Below are positions 7,502 to 15,300 of a DNA stretch of 64,000 bases, piece after piece. The notes beneath the pieces are model-generated. The model saw only the letters and a program-made list of their open reading frames with translations. It made no database searches and was not told where the DNA came from. The position numbers were made by a program, and so were the translations under genes. Source of the DNA: Streptomyces umbrinus (GTDB lineage: Bacteria; Actinomycetota; Actinomycetes; Streptomycetales; Streptomycetaceae); assembly GCF_030817415.1 (NCBI RefSeq), contig NZ_JAUSZI010000002.1:5890001-5954000 (forward strand), in the 5' to 3' direction. Within the stretch, counting starts at the first letter, position 1. Every line of letters starts with the position of its first letter.

Positions 7502-7680
7502 CCGTCCAGCTCACCCCCGGCGCCGTAGTCGCCCTCGTCGGCGGTGGCACGGCCGTGGTCCTGGTCGTCGGCGCCGTCCTCGTCTCGATGCTCCTCGCGG
7601 TCGCCATCACCGGCGCATCCGTCGCCATCTGCGCCCTGGTCATCCGCTCGCTCATCAACAGCGAGGCAAATCGACGCTGA
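7366..7680 (+). CDS. SpdD-like membrane protein
   Basis: 104 residues with RBS GAAGGGAG before the ATG. A Pro-rich N-terminal ~45 residues precede a ~40-residue hydrophobic stretch (VVALVGGGTAVVLVVGAVLVS and MLLAVAITGASVAICALVI) and a short polar tail. Proteins of this layout lie between the spread genes and repSA in pSAM2-like elements and are assigned to plasmid spreading. It overlaps the out-of-frame extension of the preceding gene, which supports an earlier true stop there. Confidence 0.65.
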   Translation: MFRPKVPTMPQPTGLVTPPAVVEPTAVIQHTPAAPEPMAPAPARLTVQLTPGAVVALVGGGTAVVLVVGAVLVSMLLAVAITGASVAICALVIRSLINSEANRR

Positions 7681-7768
7681 CCGGCCCCCGGGCGGCCTCA
7701 ACCGCCAAGTCTCCGTCGCCCGGGAGCCGTGCCCCTCTCCGATCTCGCAACCGGAAGGAACACCCAGC

Positions 7769-7954
7769 ATGACCCCCCGCACCCGACTTCCGTCCTGCAT
7801 CTGCCCGAACTGCAACGGCTTCGCCTCCGTCGCCGTCACCCTCGGCGGACGCGACCGGCACGGCCACCTGCGGACCATCACCGCCAACTGCCCGGCCTGC
7901 CACGGCACCGGCACCACCCGCCGTACGCCCGTCCGGAAGGGCGCCCGTGCCTGA
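7769..7954 (+). CDS. small zinc-ribbon-like protein
   Basis: 61 residues with two CxxC pairs (CICPNCNG and CPACHGTG), a DnaJ-like zinc knuckle, and a basic tail. GGAAGGAA lies 10-14 nt before the ATG. It overlaps the RepSA start by 8 nt and so is part of the same operon. Such CxxC proteins often precede repSA in AICEs; the role is unknown, possibly nucleic-acid binding. Confidence 0.6.
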   Translation: MTPRTRLPSCICPNCNGFASVAVTLGGRDRHGHLRTITANCPACHGTGTTRRTPVRKGARA

Positions 7955-9326
7955 CACCCTCCTCGACCCGACCACCCTCGGCGACCTGCTGAGGGTGGCC
8001 TCGGCCTCCGACTTCGACCGCTGGCAGGACCAGATCCGCCACACCGGCGGCTGCGCCGACCCCATCCACCTCACCGGCTGGACCCTCGCCAAGGACAAGA
8101 CCACCGGCGAGACCCTGCACCACTACTCCACCGAGAACGAGCCCGGCGGACGCCTCCGCCTCGCCTGCGGAAACCGCCGCGCCTCCCGCTGCCCCTCCTG
8201 CGCCTGGACGTACGCCGGAGACACCTACCACCTCATCCGCGCGGGCCTGGCCGGAGACGACCGCCGCGACATCCCCGCCACAGTCCGCGATCACCCCCGC
8301 GTCTTCGCCACCCTCACCGCCCCGTCCTTCGGCCCGGTCCACAACCGCCCCGACCGAGGCACCTGCCGCTGCGGCACCCGCCACCCCTCCGACGACCGGA
8401 TGCTCGGCACGGCACTCGATCCGGAGACGTACGACTACGCCGCCGCCGTCCTCTTCAACAACCACGCGGGCGACCTGTGGCAGCGCTTCACCACCCGCCT
8501 ACGCCGCGAGATCGCCGCCCGCGCCGGACTCACCCGCCGCGAACTCGCCAAACACGTCCGCCTCTCGTACGGCAAGGTCGCCGAGTTCCAGAAGCGCGGC
8601 GCCCTGCACTTCCACGCCGTGATCCGCATCGACGGCCCGGAAGGCCCCGACACCCCGCCCCCGTCCTGGGCAACGGTCGACCTGCTCGCCGACGCGATCC
8701 ACGCCACCGCCACGCACTCCTACACCTCGGTCTCCGTGCCCGCTGCCGACGACCAGCCCGCCCACACCTTCCGGTGGGGCACCCAGCTCGACGTCCGCCC
8801 GGTCAAGGCCTTCGGCGACGGCTCCGACATCACCGAACAGGCCGTCGCCTCCTACGTCGCCAAGTACGCCACCAAGGCCGCCGAGAACACCGGCACCCTC
8901 GACCGCCGCATCGGCGAACTCTCCGAACTCGACCGCCACCAGGTCCCCGACCACACCCGCCGACTCATCAGGGCCTGCAAGGACCTCGACCCCCTGTACC
9001 CGGACCGACGGCTCTGGGCCTGGGCGCACATGCTCGGCTTCCGCGGCCACTTCTCCTCCAAGTCCCGCCGCTACTCCACCACCCTCGGCGAACTCCGCCA
9101 GGCCCGCGCCGACTTCCGCGCCGCCCAGGAACGCGAAGCCCTCGGCCTGGAGGACCGCGAGCCGAACACCGTCCTCGTCCTCACCGACTGGCAGTACGCC
9201 GGACACGGCCACACCCCCGGCGAATCCGCCCTCGCCGCCACCATCGCCCGCGACCTCCAGCACAACCGCGAAACCGCCCGCGAAGCCGTACGCGACCAAC
9301 TGGCCATGGAAGGAGTGGCCGCATGA
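7947..9326 (+). CDS. repSA: replication initiator RepSA
   Basis: 459 residues from a GTG start, matching the RepSA family of pSAM2-like elements (rolling-circle replication). An N-terminal Cys-rich zinc-binding region (RLACGNRRASRCPSCAWTYAGD, and CRCGTRH) is followed by the HUH-type segment (FHAVIRIDGP; histidines in GALHFHAVIR). The conserved SYVAKYATKAAE segment, with a candidate catalytic Tyr, comes later. RepSA nicks the element's double-strand origin; that origin is usually inside or close to rep and is not identified here. The stop overlaps the xis start (ATGA). The gene looks full length. Confidence 0.85.
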   Translation: MPDTLLDPTTLGDLLRVASASDFDRWQDQIRHTGGCADPIHLTGWTLAKDKTTGETLHHYSTENEPGGRLRLACGNRRASRCPSCAWTYAGDTYHLIRAGLAGDDRRDIPATVRDHPRVFATLTAPSFGPVHNRPDRGTCRCGTRHPSDDRMLGTALDPETYDYAAAVLFNNHAGDLWQRFTTRLRREIAARAGLTRRELAKHVRLSYGKVAEFQKRGALHFHAVIRIDGPEGPDTPPPSWATVDLLADAIHATATHSYTSVSVPAADDQPAHTFRWGTQLDVRPVKAFGDGSDITEQAVASYVAKYATKAAENTGTLDRRIGELSELDRHQVPDHTRRLIRACKDLDPLYPDRRLWAWAHMLGFRGHFSSKSRRYSTTLGELRQARADFRAAQEREALGLEDREPNTVLVLTDWQYAGHGHTPGESALAATIARDLQHNRETAREAVRDQLAMEGVAA

Positions 9327-9529
9327 CGACCACCGTGATCGAGCGGAAGTGGCACACCACTACCGAGGTCGCCGACATGCTTGGTTTCGGCCTGTCCAAG
9401 ACCAAGATGCTGGTGCTCACCGGGGAGATCCGCTCCGTGAAGGTCGGCCGCAACCGGCGCATCCTCCCGGCCTGGGTGGACGAGTACGTCCAGCGTGTCA
9501 CCGCCGACGCCGAAAGGTGGGCGTCATGA
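9323..9529 (+). CDS. xis: excisionase (MerR-like HTH)
   Basis: 68 residues. The winged-HTH excisionase signature WHTTTEVADMLGFGLSKTKML, then VKVGRNRRIL and a WVDEYV helix are intact. It overlaps repSA by ATGA and int by ATGA, so the three are translationally coupled and excision is tied to replication, as in pSAM2. Confidence 0.85.
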   Translation: MTTTVIERKWHTTTEVADMLGFGLSKTKMLVLTGEIRSVKVGRNRRILPAWVDEYVQRVTADAERWAS

Positions 9530-10752
9530 GCGGCAAGCGTGGCAACGGCGAAGGCTCCATCTACCCGTACAAGAACGGGTACGCGGCCTACGTCTGGGTG
9601 ACCAAGCCGGACGGCAAGCGGGCTCGCAAGTACGCGTACGGCAAGACCCGCGAAGAGGTCCACGAGAAGTGGCTCGCGCTGCATGCGGAGGCGAAGAAGG
9701 GCCCGGTCGCCACCCGTCACCGGACGCTCTCCGCCTTCCTCGCGTACTGGCTCGACTCGATCGTGAAGCCCAATCTCGCCCCCTTGTCGTACGTCTCGTA
9801 CGAGGGGTACGTGCGCCTCTACATCGCCCCGCACCTGGGTTCGAAGCGGCTGGACAAGCTGACCGTGCGGGACGTGCGCGAGTGGCTTACCAAGCTGGCG
9901 ACCGTCTGTCAGTGCTGCGCGCAGGGGAAGGACGCCAAGCGGGAAGCTCCCCGCCGGAAGTGCTGCGCGGTCAGTGACTGCTGCGAGTCGTACCCGTCCC
10001 GGCGAGTGATCCAGGGTTCCCGCGACGCTCTGCGGGCCGCACTCACCCATGCGGTCACCGAAGAGGAGATCAGCAAGAACGTGGCGTCGTTCGTGAAGGT
10101 GCCCAAACCTCGTCGTCGCCGGATCAAGCCGTGGTCCGTTGCTGAGGCGGGCCGGTTCCTTGCCGATGCCGCCGCTCGGGACGATCGCCTCTTCGCGGCC
10201 TGGGTCCTCGTGCTGTGCCTCGGGCTCCGCCGTGGTGAGGTCCTGGGTCTGACGTGGAAGTCCGTCGACTTCGAGAGGGGAGAGCTGTACGTCGATCACC
10301 AGATTCAGCGTGCGGGGCGGCAGATCCTGCACCGTGAGACCAAGACCGAGGATTCCGACGACTTCTTGCCGCTGCCGGCGCTCTGCCTCAAGGCGTTGCG
10401 GATGCGTCGCGCCCAGCAGACCGGTGACAGGAAAGCCGCCGGGGAGGTCTGGCAGGACAGGCACGGGCTGATCTTCACCACGAAGTACGGAACGCCGATC
10501 GAGCCGGGCAACATGACCCGCATGTTCGCGCTGCGTGCTCGCCGTGCCGGGCTCCGGGCCATCCCGTTGCGGAACACCCGGCACACGTGCAGCTCGCTGC
10601 TGGTGGCGTTGAAGGTGCACCCGAAGGTGGCACAGCGCATCCTCCGGCACTCACAGATCGCCATGACGATGGAGGTCTACGCCGAAGCGAGCGAAGAGCA
10701 GGTGCGTGCCGCGATCGGCCAGCTGTCCGACGCCATGGGCGGTACCGGTTGA
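9526..10752 (+). CDS. int: tyrosine recombinase integrase
   Basis: 408 residues. An N-terminal AP2-like/arm-binding region (NGEGSIYPYKNGYAAYVWV) leads into the SAM-like core-binding domain (~60-190), then the catalytic domain. Visible catalytic elements are the box I arginine in LGLRRGEVLGL, Arg of RHTCSSLL, and the box II histidine and tyrosine in LRHSQIAMTMEVYAE. The usual first His of HxxR is replaced (LRNTRH). A Cys-rich insert at ~128-155 (CQCCAQGKD ... KCCAVSDCC) is typical of some streptomycete element integrases. The gene ends 78 bp from the tRNA-Arg 3' end, the expected attachment site. Confidence 0.9.
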   Translation: MSGKRGNGEGSIYPYKNGYAAYVWVTKPDGKRARKYAYGKTREEVHEKWLALHAEAKKGPVATRHRTLSAFLAYWLDSIVKPNLAPLSYVSYEGYVRLYIAPHLGSKRLDKLTVRDVREWLTKLATVCQCCAQGKDAKREAPRRKCCAVSDCCESYPSRRVIQGSRDALRAALTHAVTEEEISKNVASFVKVPKPRRRRIKPWSVAEAGRFLADAAARDDRLFAAWVLVLCLGLRRGEVLGLTWKSVDFERGELYVDHQIQRAGRQILHRETKTEDSDDFLPLPALCLKALRMRRAQQTGDRKAAGEVWQDRHGLIFTTKYGTPIEPGNMTRMFALRARRAGLRAIPLRNTRHTCSSLLVALKVHPKVAQRILRHSQIAMTMEVYAEASEEQVRAAIGQLSDAMGGTG

Positions 10753-10793
10753 CGCGGTTGCTGTACTTCGCTGCTGTACGCCCCTGAAACGCC

Positions 10794-10821
10794 AAAGGCC
10801 CCGGATCTCTCCGGGGCCTTT
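10794..10821. terminator. bidirectional-type terminator hairpin between int and tRNA-Arg
   Basis: Perfect 12-bp stem AAAGGCCCCGGA / TCCGGGGCCTTT with a TCTC loop. A-rich and T-rich ends give it terminator character in both directions, so it can end int and tRNA-Arg transcription. Confidence 0.8.
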
Positions 10822-10829
10822 GACCTGTG

Positions 10830-10902
10830 TGCACTCGGCAGGATTCGAACCTGCAACCTTCTGATCCGTAGTCAGATGCTCTATCCGTTAAGCTACGAGT
10901 GC
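10830..10902 (-). tRNA. tRNA-Arg(ACG), attachment site of the integrative element
   Basis: 73 nt folding into a standard cloverleaf: acceptor GCACTCG/CGAGTGC, D arm GCTTAACGGATAGAGC, anticodon loop CTACGGA (anticodon ACG), T arm GCAGGTTCGAATCCTGC, discriminator A; CCA is not encoded. The 3' half faces int, the usual attR configuration for AICEs that insert at the 3' end of a tRNA. No second copy of the 3' end is visible in the window, so attL lies to the left of base 1. Confidence 0.95.
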
Positions 10903-11093
10903 TTGTGTGTTCTGTTGTGTTCGCTCTTCCTTCCGGGCTTTTCTTCCCGGTCGGCGTTGCGGGAACAACATTACATGACTGGCGGCGTGAGGCGAAATCC
11001 GTTTGTCGGACCCGGCCTGACCTGCGCAAACAACCCTGAAGCGGCCCCCGGCGAGGCCCACGGGACGCACCGAAACGATCAAGGGACGACCGA

Positions 11094-11119
11094 AGCCCCG
11101 GTCAGTGATGACCGGGGCT
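11094..11119 (-). terminator. terminator hairpin of tRNA-Ser
   Basis: Perfect 11-bp stem AGCCCCGGTCA / TGACCGGGGCT with GTGA loop, just downstream of the leftward tRNA-Ser. Confidence 0.65.
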
Positions 11120-11133
11120 TTCGGGATCTTCGG

Positions 11134-11224
11134 CGGAGGCGGAGGGATTTGAACCCTCGATGGGATTTAAGTCCCAAACCGCATTAGCAGTGCGGCGCCA
11201 TAGACCGGACTAGGCGACGCCTCC
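11134..11224 (-). tRNA. tRNA-Ser(GCU), copy 1
   Basis: 91 nt with a class II long variable arm. Acceptor GGAGGCG/CGCCTCC, anticodon stem CCGCA/TGCGG with loop CTGCTAA (anticodon GCT), T arm GAGGGTTCAAATCCCTC, discriminator G. The sequence differs strongly from the other GCU serine tRNA at 52903. Confidence 0.95.
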
Positions 11225-11429
11225 AGCACAACCGTCCGCGCGAGCGCGAATGGTGCGTGCAGATGATGACACAGCCGAGCGGGCTGTCACCAATCGCCCC
11301 CCACGGTACTAGGCGGAAAGGTCAGAGGGCAAAGCCCATCCCGCGGCGCAACGTCACGGCACGGACGGCGTTAGAGGAGTGGGGCGCACGCCCCCGGCGA
11401 CGCCGACCGACGCCGTACGGCGAGACCTA

Positions 11430-11550
11430 CGAGACCTACGGGGCCTGCGAGACCTACGGGACCTGCGAGACACCGGAGCCAACGCGGAGGTCGTCCCTCG
11501 GGTCCCCACCGATCCGGCCCCCGCCGATCCGGTCCCCGCCGATCCGCCTC
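11430..11550. repeat. short tandem repeats upstream of the SSI gene
   Basis: Two 18-bp copies of CGAGACCTACGGGRCCTG (11430-11447 and 11448-11465) with a partial copy before them, then about three copies of a GCCGATCCGGYCCCC unit at ~11508-11550. The 11225-11566 gap holds no supported gene; the repeats fall where the promoter and leader of the next gene should be. Confidence 0.6.
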
Positions 11551-11566
11551 ACCCACTGGAGCCCTC

Positions 11567-12025
11567 ATGCTGCGCCGCCTCGCCCTCACCGTCGCCACCT
11601 CCGCCGCGGCGTCCCTCGCCGCGCTGTCCGCGGCGCCCCCGGCCGCGTACGCCGCGTCGCTTCCCGTCATGCCGCCGCCGGTGAACGGCGCGGACGACGG
11701 CGACCGGCTCACCGTGACCGTGAGCAAGGCGGGCGACGGCAAGGACGGGACGTTCGAACTGGACTGTCACCCGGTGGGCGGCAGCCACCCCGCCGCCCGG
11801 GCCGCCTGCGATCAGTTGGACCGGAGGACCACCTGGGGCAAGGACCCGTTCGCGCCGGCCGCGCCGGGCGGGATGTGCACGATGCAGTACGGCGGTCCGG
11901 CCACCGCGCACGTCACGGGGACCTGGGCCGGACGGCCCGTCGACGCGACGTACGCGCGTGCCGACGGGTGCGAGATCGCGCGCTGGGACGCGCTCGTGCC
12001 GGTGCTTCCGGGGTTCGGGGCGTAG
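11567..12025 (+). CDS. subtilisin-inhibitor-like (SSI) secreted protein
   Basis: 152 residues. Residues 1-30 form a Sec signal peptide (MLRRLALTVATSAAASLAAL, cleavage near AYAAS). The mature part matches the SSI family: LTVTVSKAGDG, then CHPVGGSHPAARAACDQL, a reactive-loop region MCTMQYGGP and GCEIARWDALVP, with the four Cys that form two disulfides. By alignment to SSI (CPMVYDP) the P1 residue is Met, followed by Gln. SSI proteins inhibit extracellular subtilisin-type proteases. The mature length (~120) is normal. No neighbours suggest an operon. Confidence 0.85.
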   Translation: MLRRLALTVATSAAASLAALSAAPPAAYAASLPVMPPPVNGADDGDRLTVTVSKAGDGKDGTFELDCHPVGGSHPAARAACDQLDRRTTWGKDPFAPAAPGGMCTMQYGGPATAHVTGTWAGRPVDATYARADGCEIARWDALVPVLPGFGA

Positions 12026-12335
12026 GAATCCGCCCTTCCAGGAGTCTTCGGAAGTCTTCAGGAGCTCGGTTCGTGGAGCATGAAGGGCGGAGCGGAGGAG
12101 CGGGGTGGACAGGAATCGCACAGCGGGCTCATGGGCCGAGGGGGCGAAACCCACGGTCACAGGTTCTCCGTGTCTTCTGCGTCCGTTCTGCGTCCCCTCT
12201 ACGTGCGACCTCCCTCTCATCCGGCGCCGCGAGCGCAACCACTGCCCGTAGACTCCCTCGCGTGACACGTCGCGGACCGGTTGGCAAGATGGCACCCGCG
12301 GTCGGCAAGGTGCGGTAACAGGGAGGAAGCGTCTC
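12026..12335. other. intergenic region, no gene seen
   Basis: 310 bp separating two rightward genes. It contains a close direct repeat TTCTGCGTCC (~12175-12195) but no convincing ORF. Promoter elements for the following large gene should lie here, but none can be named with confidence. Confidence 0.4.
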
Positions 12336-15300
12336 GTGAGCAGCAGGCCATCCCGAGGCGCTGCTCGCCTCGCAGCCATACTCGACGCGCTTCCCGATGC
12401 GTTGGTGCTGGTCAACGCCAATGGGACGGTCGTCAACGCCAACACCATCGCCCTGGAGGCCTTCGAGGCCCCGGGTACGGCTCTCGTCGGTCGCGGACTG
12501 CTCGATCTGCTGCCGCAGTTCGACTCCCGGCTCATCCCCGGCACGATGCGGCGGCCCGACACCGTCGACGAGAGCGGCCGCACCAGGCCCACCCGGATGA
12601 TCGCCCGCCGCACCGACGGCAGCGAGTTCCCGGTCGAGGTCACGAGCGCGAACCTGGAGAACGGCCAGCAGGCCTACGACGGTTACGGCTACACCAGCGA
12701 TGAGCTGCTGATGCTCGTCGTACGTGATCTCTCCGGCACCGTCGACACCGAGGCGGAGCTCGCCCGTTCGCAGCGGCAGACGGAGATGATCCTGCGGGCC
12801 GCCGCCGAGGGTGTCGTGGGAACGGACACCGAGGGACGGGTCGTTCTCGTCAATCCGGCCGCCGCGCAGATACTGGGTTTCCGGGCCAGCGACCTGGGCG
12901 GGCAGGAACTGCACCCGCTGATGCTGCACTCGCGCGCCGACGGCGAGCCCTTCCCGTACGAGGAGTCGCCGCTCGCCGACACCCTGCGCTCCGGGCGCAA
13001 GCACCGGGTGCGCGGGCAGGTCCTGTGGTCCAAGAGCGGTGACAAGGTGCCGGTCGACCTGACCACCGCGCCCGTACGGGACGGCGACCAGCTCGTCGGG
13101 GCCGTGATGACCTTCACGGACCGCCGGCCGTACGACTCGCTCGCCGAGGAGAAGGACGCCGAGGCCCAGCGGCACCAGGAAGAGCTCGAACGGGCCACCG
13201 AGGAGCACGCGAAGGAGCTCGCGGCGCTCCGGGAGGAGCACGGCACTCGGCTCGCCGAGCTGAGTGAGCGGCACGAGGAGGAGCTGGCCGCCGGCGACGA
13301 CCGGTACGCGGCACTCGCCGAGCGCGAGAAGGACCGGTACGAGGCGCTGTCCGCGCGGCACGAGCAACTGCTCGCCGTGCTGGGGCGCTCCCTGCGCGGG
13401 CCGCTGGACCAGCTGCGGACCGAGCTGTCGGTCCTCGCCGCGGACGACGCCGGGCAGTTGTGGCCCGAGGCCAACCAGGTGCTGCACCACCTCTCGGCCG
13501 GCTACTCGCGCATCACCACGCTCGTCGACAACGTCCTCGCCTACCAGCGCCTCGACTCCGGGACCGAAGAGGTCACCCGTACGAAAGTGATGCTGGACGC
13601 GGTCGTCGCGGCCGGTGTCAACGGGGCGGTCGAGCTGATCGGGCCCGGTCGGGTGCAGTTCGCCGTGCACGCGCCGCCCATCGAGGCCGAGGTCGACCCG
13701 CAGCGGCTCGCGACCGCGCTCGCGCATCTCGTCGCGGACGTCGCGGGCGTCGACTCCACGGGCAACGCACCGGTCTCGGCCGGCGGCTACATGGACAACA
13801 CGGTCGTCGTGGCGGCCGCGCAGCGCGGCGAGGTCGTACGGATCGAGGTACGCGGGCCGTACACCGGGGGAGACCCGGTGCACGAGCCGATCGTGCGGGG
13901 GATCGTGCGCGCGCACGGCGGAGTGCTGCAGACGCACGAGGTTCCCGGGATGAGCGGCAGCGCCTTCGTTCTCGAGGTGCCGATCGGGGGCGGAGCCGGG
14001 GCGGTTCCGGCTCCCGGTGCGGACGCCGGAACGGCTTTGGCCGTGAGCGCGGGTACGGGTACGGACACGGGTGTGGATCCGGGCTCGGCTCCGAACGGTG
14101 GCGGCGTCGGCTCCGCGGTCGCGCTGCCCGAGCAGGCCTCGCCGCAGGGCGGGGGACGACGGCGGGCCCGGCGGGCTTCCGTCGACGCCTTCCTGGAGAG
14201 CGAGGTCGGGCCCTCCACGGAGACGGCCGTGCCCACCGGGCGGCGCAGGCGCGCCGCCGGGGACGGGAGCGGCGGGGGCGGGGCTCAGCTTGCGCTTCCC
14301 GCTCAGGCTTCGGCCGACGAGGGCGGCGCCGAGGGTTCCGGTGGCACCGGACGTCGGCGAGGGCGGCCCAGTCCGGCCGAGGGCGACGGTGTCTCCGAGG
14401 GCGCGGTCGTGACCGCCGCCGAGCACGCCGCCGGTGCCGCTGCCACTGGGCTCGGGGAGACCGTGCCTCCGCAGGGCGTGCCCGTACCTGCCGGTGGACG
14501 GCGCGCGCGACGGGACGGCCAGCAGCAGGCGCTGCCGGCGGCACTGCCCGCGGCGCCTTCGCCCGCTCCGGACGCGAGTGCCGCCGCGGACGCCCGTGGT
14601 GGCGCGCCTCAGCCGACAGGACGGCGTCGGCGTGCGCTGGCCGCCGCGGCCGAGCGTGCGGCGGCGCAGGAGGCGGGGCCGCGCGCGGTGTTCGCGCTCC
14701 CGCCGGCCGAGGCGGACCGTTCTCCCGAGTACGCCGCCCAGCAGGCCGAGGCCCACGGCCAGGCAGCCCTCGCCCAAGCGCCCGCCGGTCAGCCGGCTCT
14801 CAGTCAGGCGGCTCTCGGGCACGCTCCCGCCCAGGCCGACGACGGGCGCCACGACGTGGCGTCGCACAACGCGGGCGACGATCACACCCCGCCTCAGCCT
14901 CATCCGTTGCAGGCGCCCAGCGGGCGTCGACGGGCCCGGCAGGCGGCGGGCGAACTCGACGCGGCCACCGCCACCGGGGCGCCGGGAGTTCCCGGGCAGA
15001 TGGCTCCGGCACAGGGCGCTCCCCAGGCTCCGGGTGTGCAGGGGGCGCCCGTCGCGCCCGGGCAGGCCGTGGCGCTTCCGGGGCAGGGAGTTCCTGGGCA
15101 GGCGGTTGCTGGGCAAGGGGTGCCTGGACAGGAGATGCCCGCGCAACTGGGCCCCGTACAAGGCGTTCCCGGGCAGGCAATGCCCCTGCCCGGACAACTG
15201 CCCCAGGCGCAGGGCGTACCGGGTGAGGGCATGGCGCCGCAGGCTGCTTCCGGGCAGCCCATGCCCGTAGCCGTACCCGCCCAGGGAAATCCCGGTCAGG

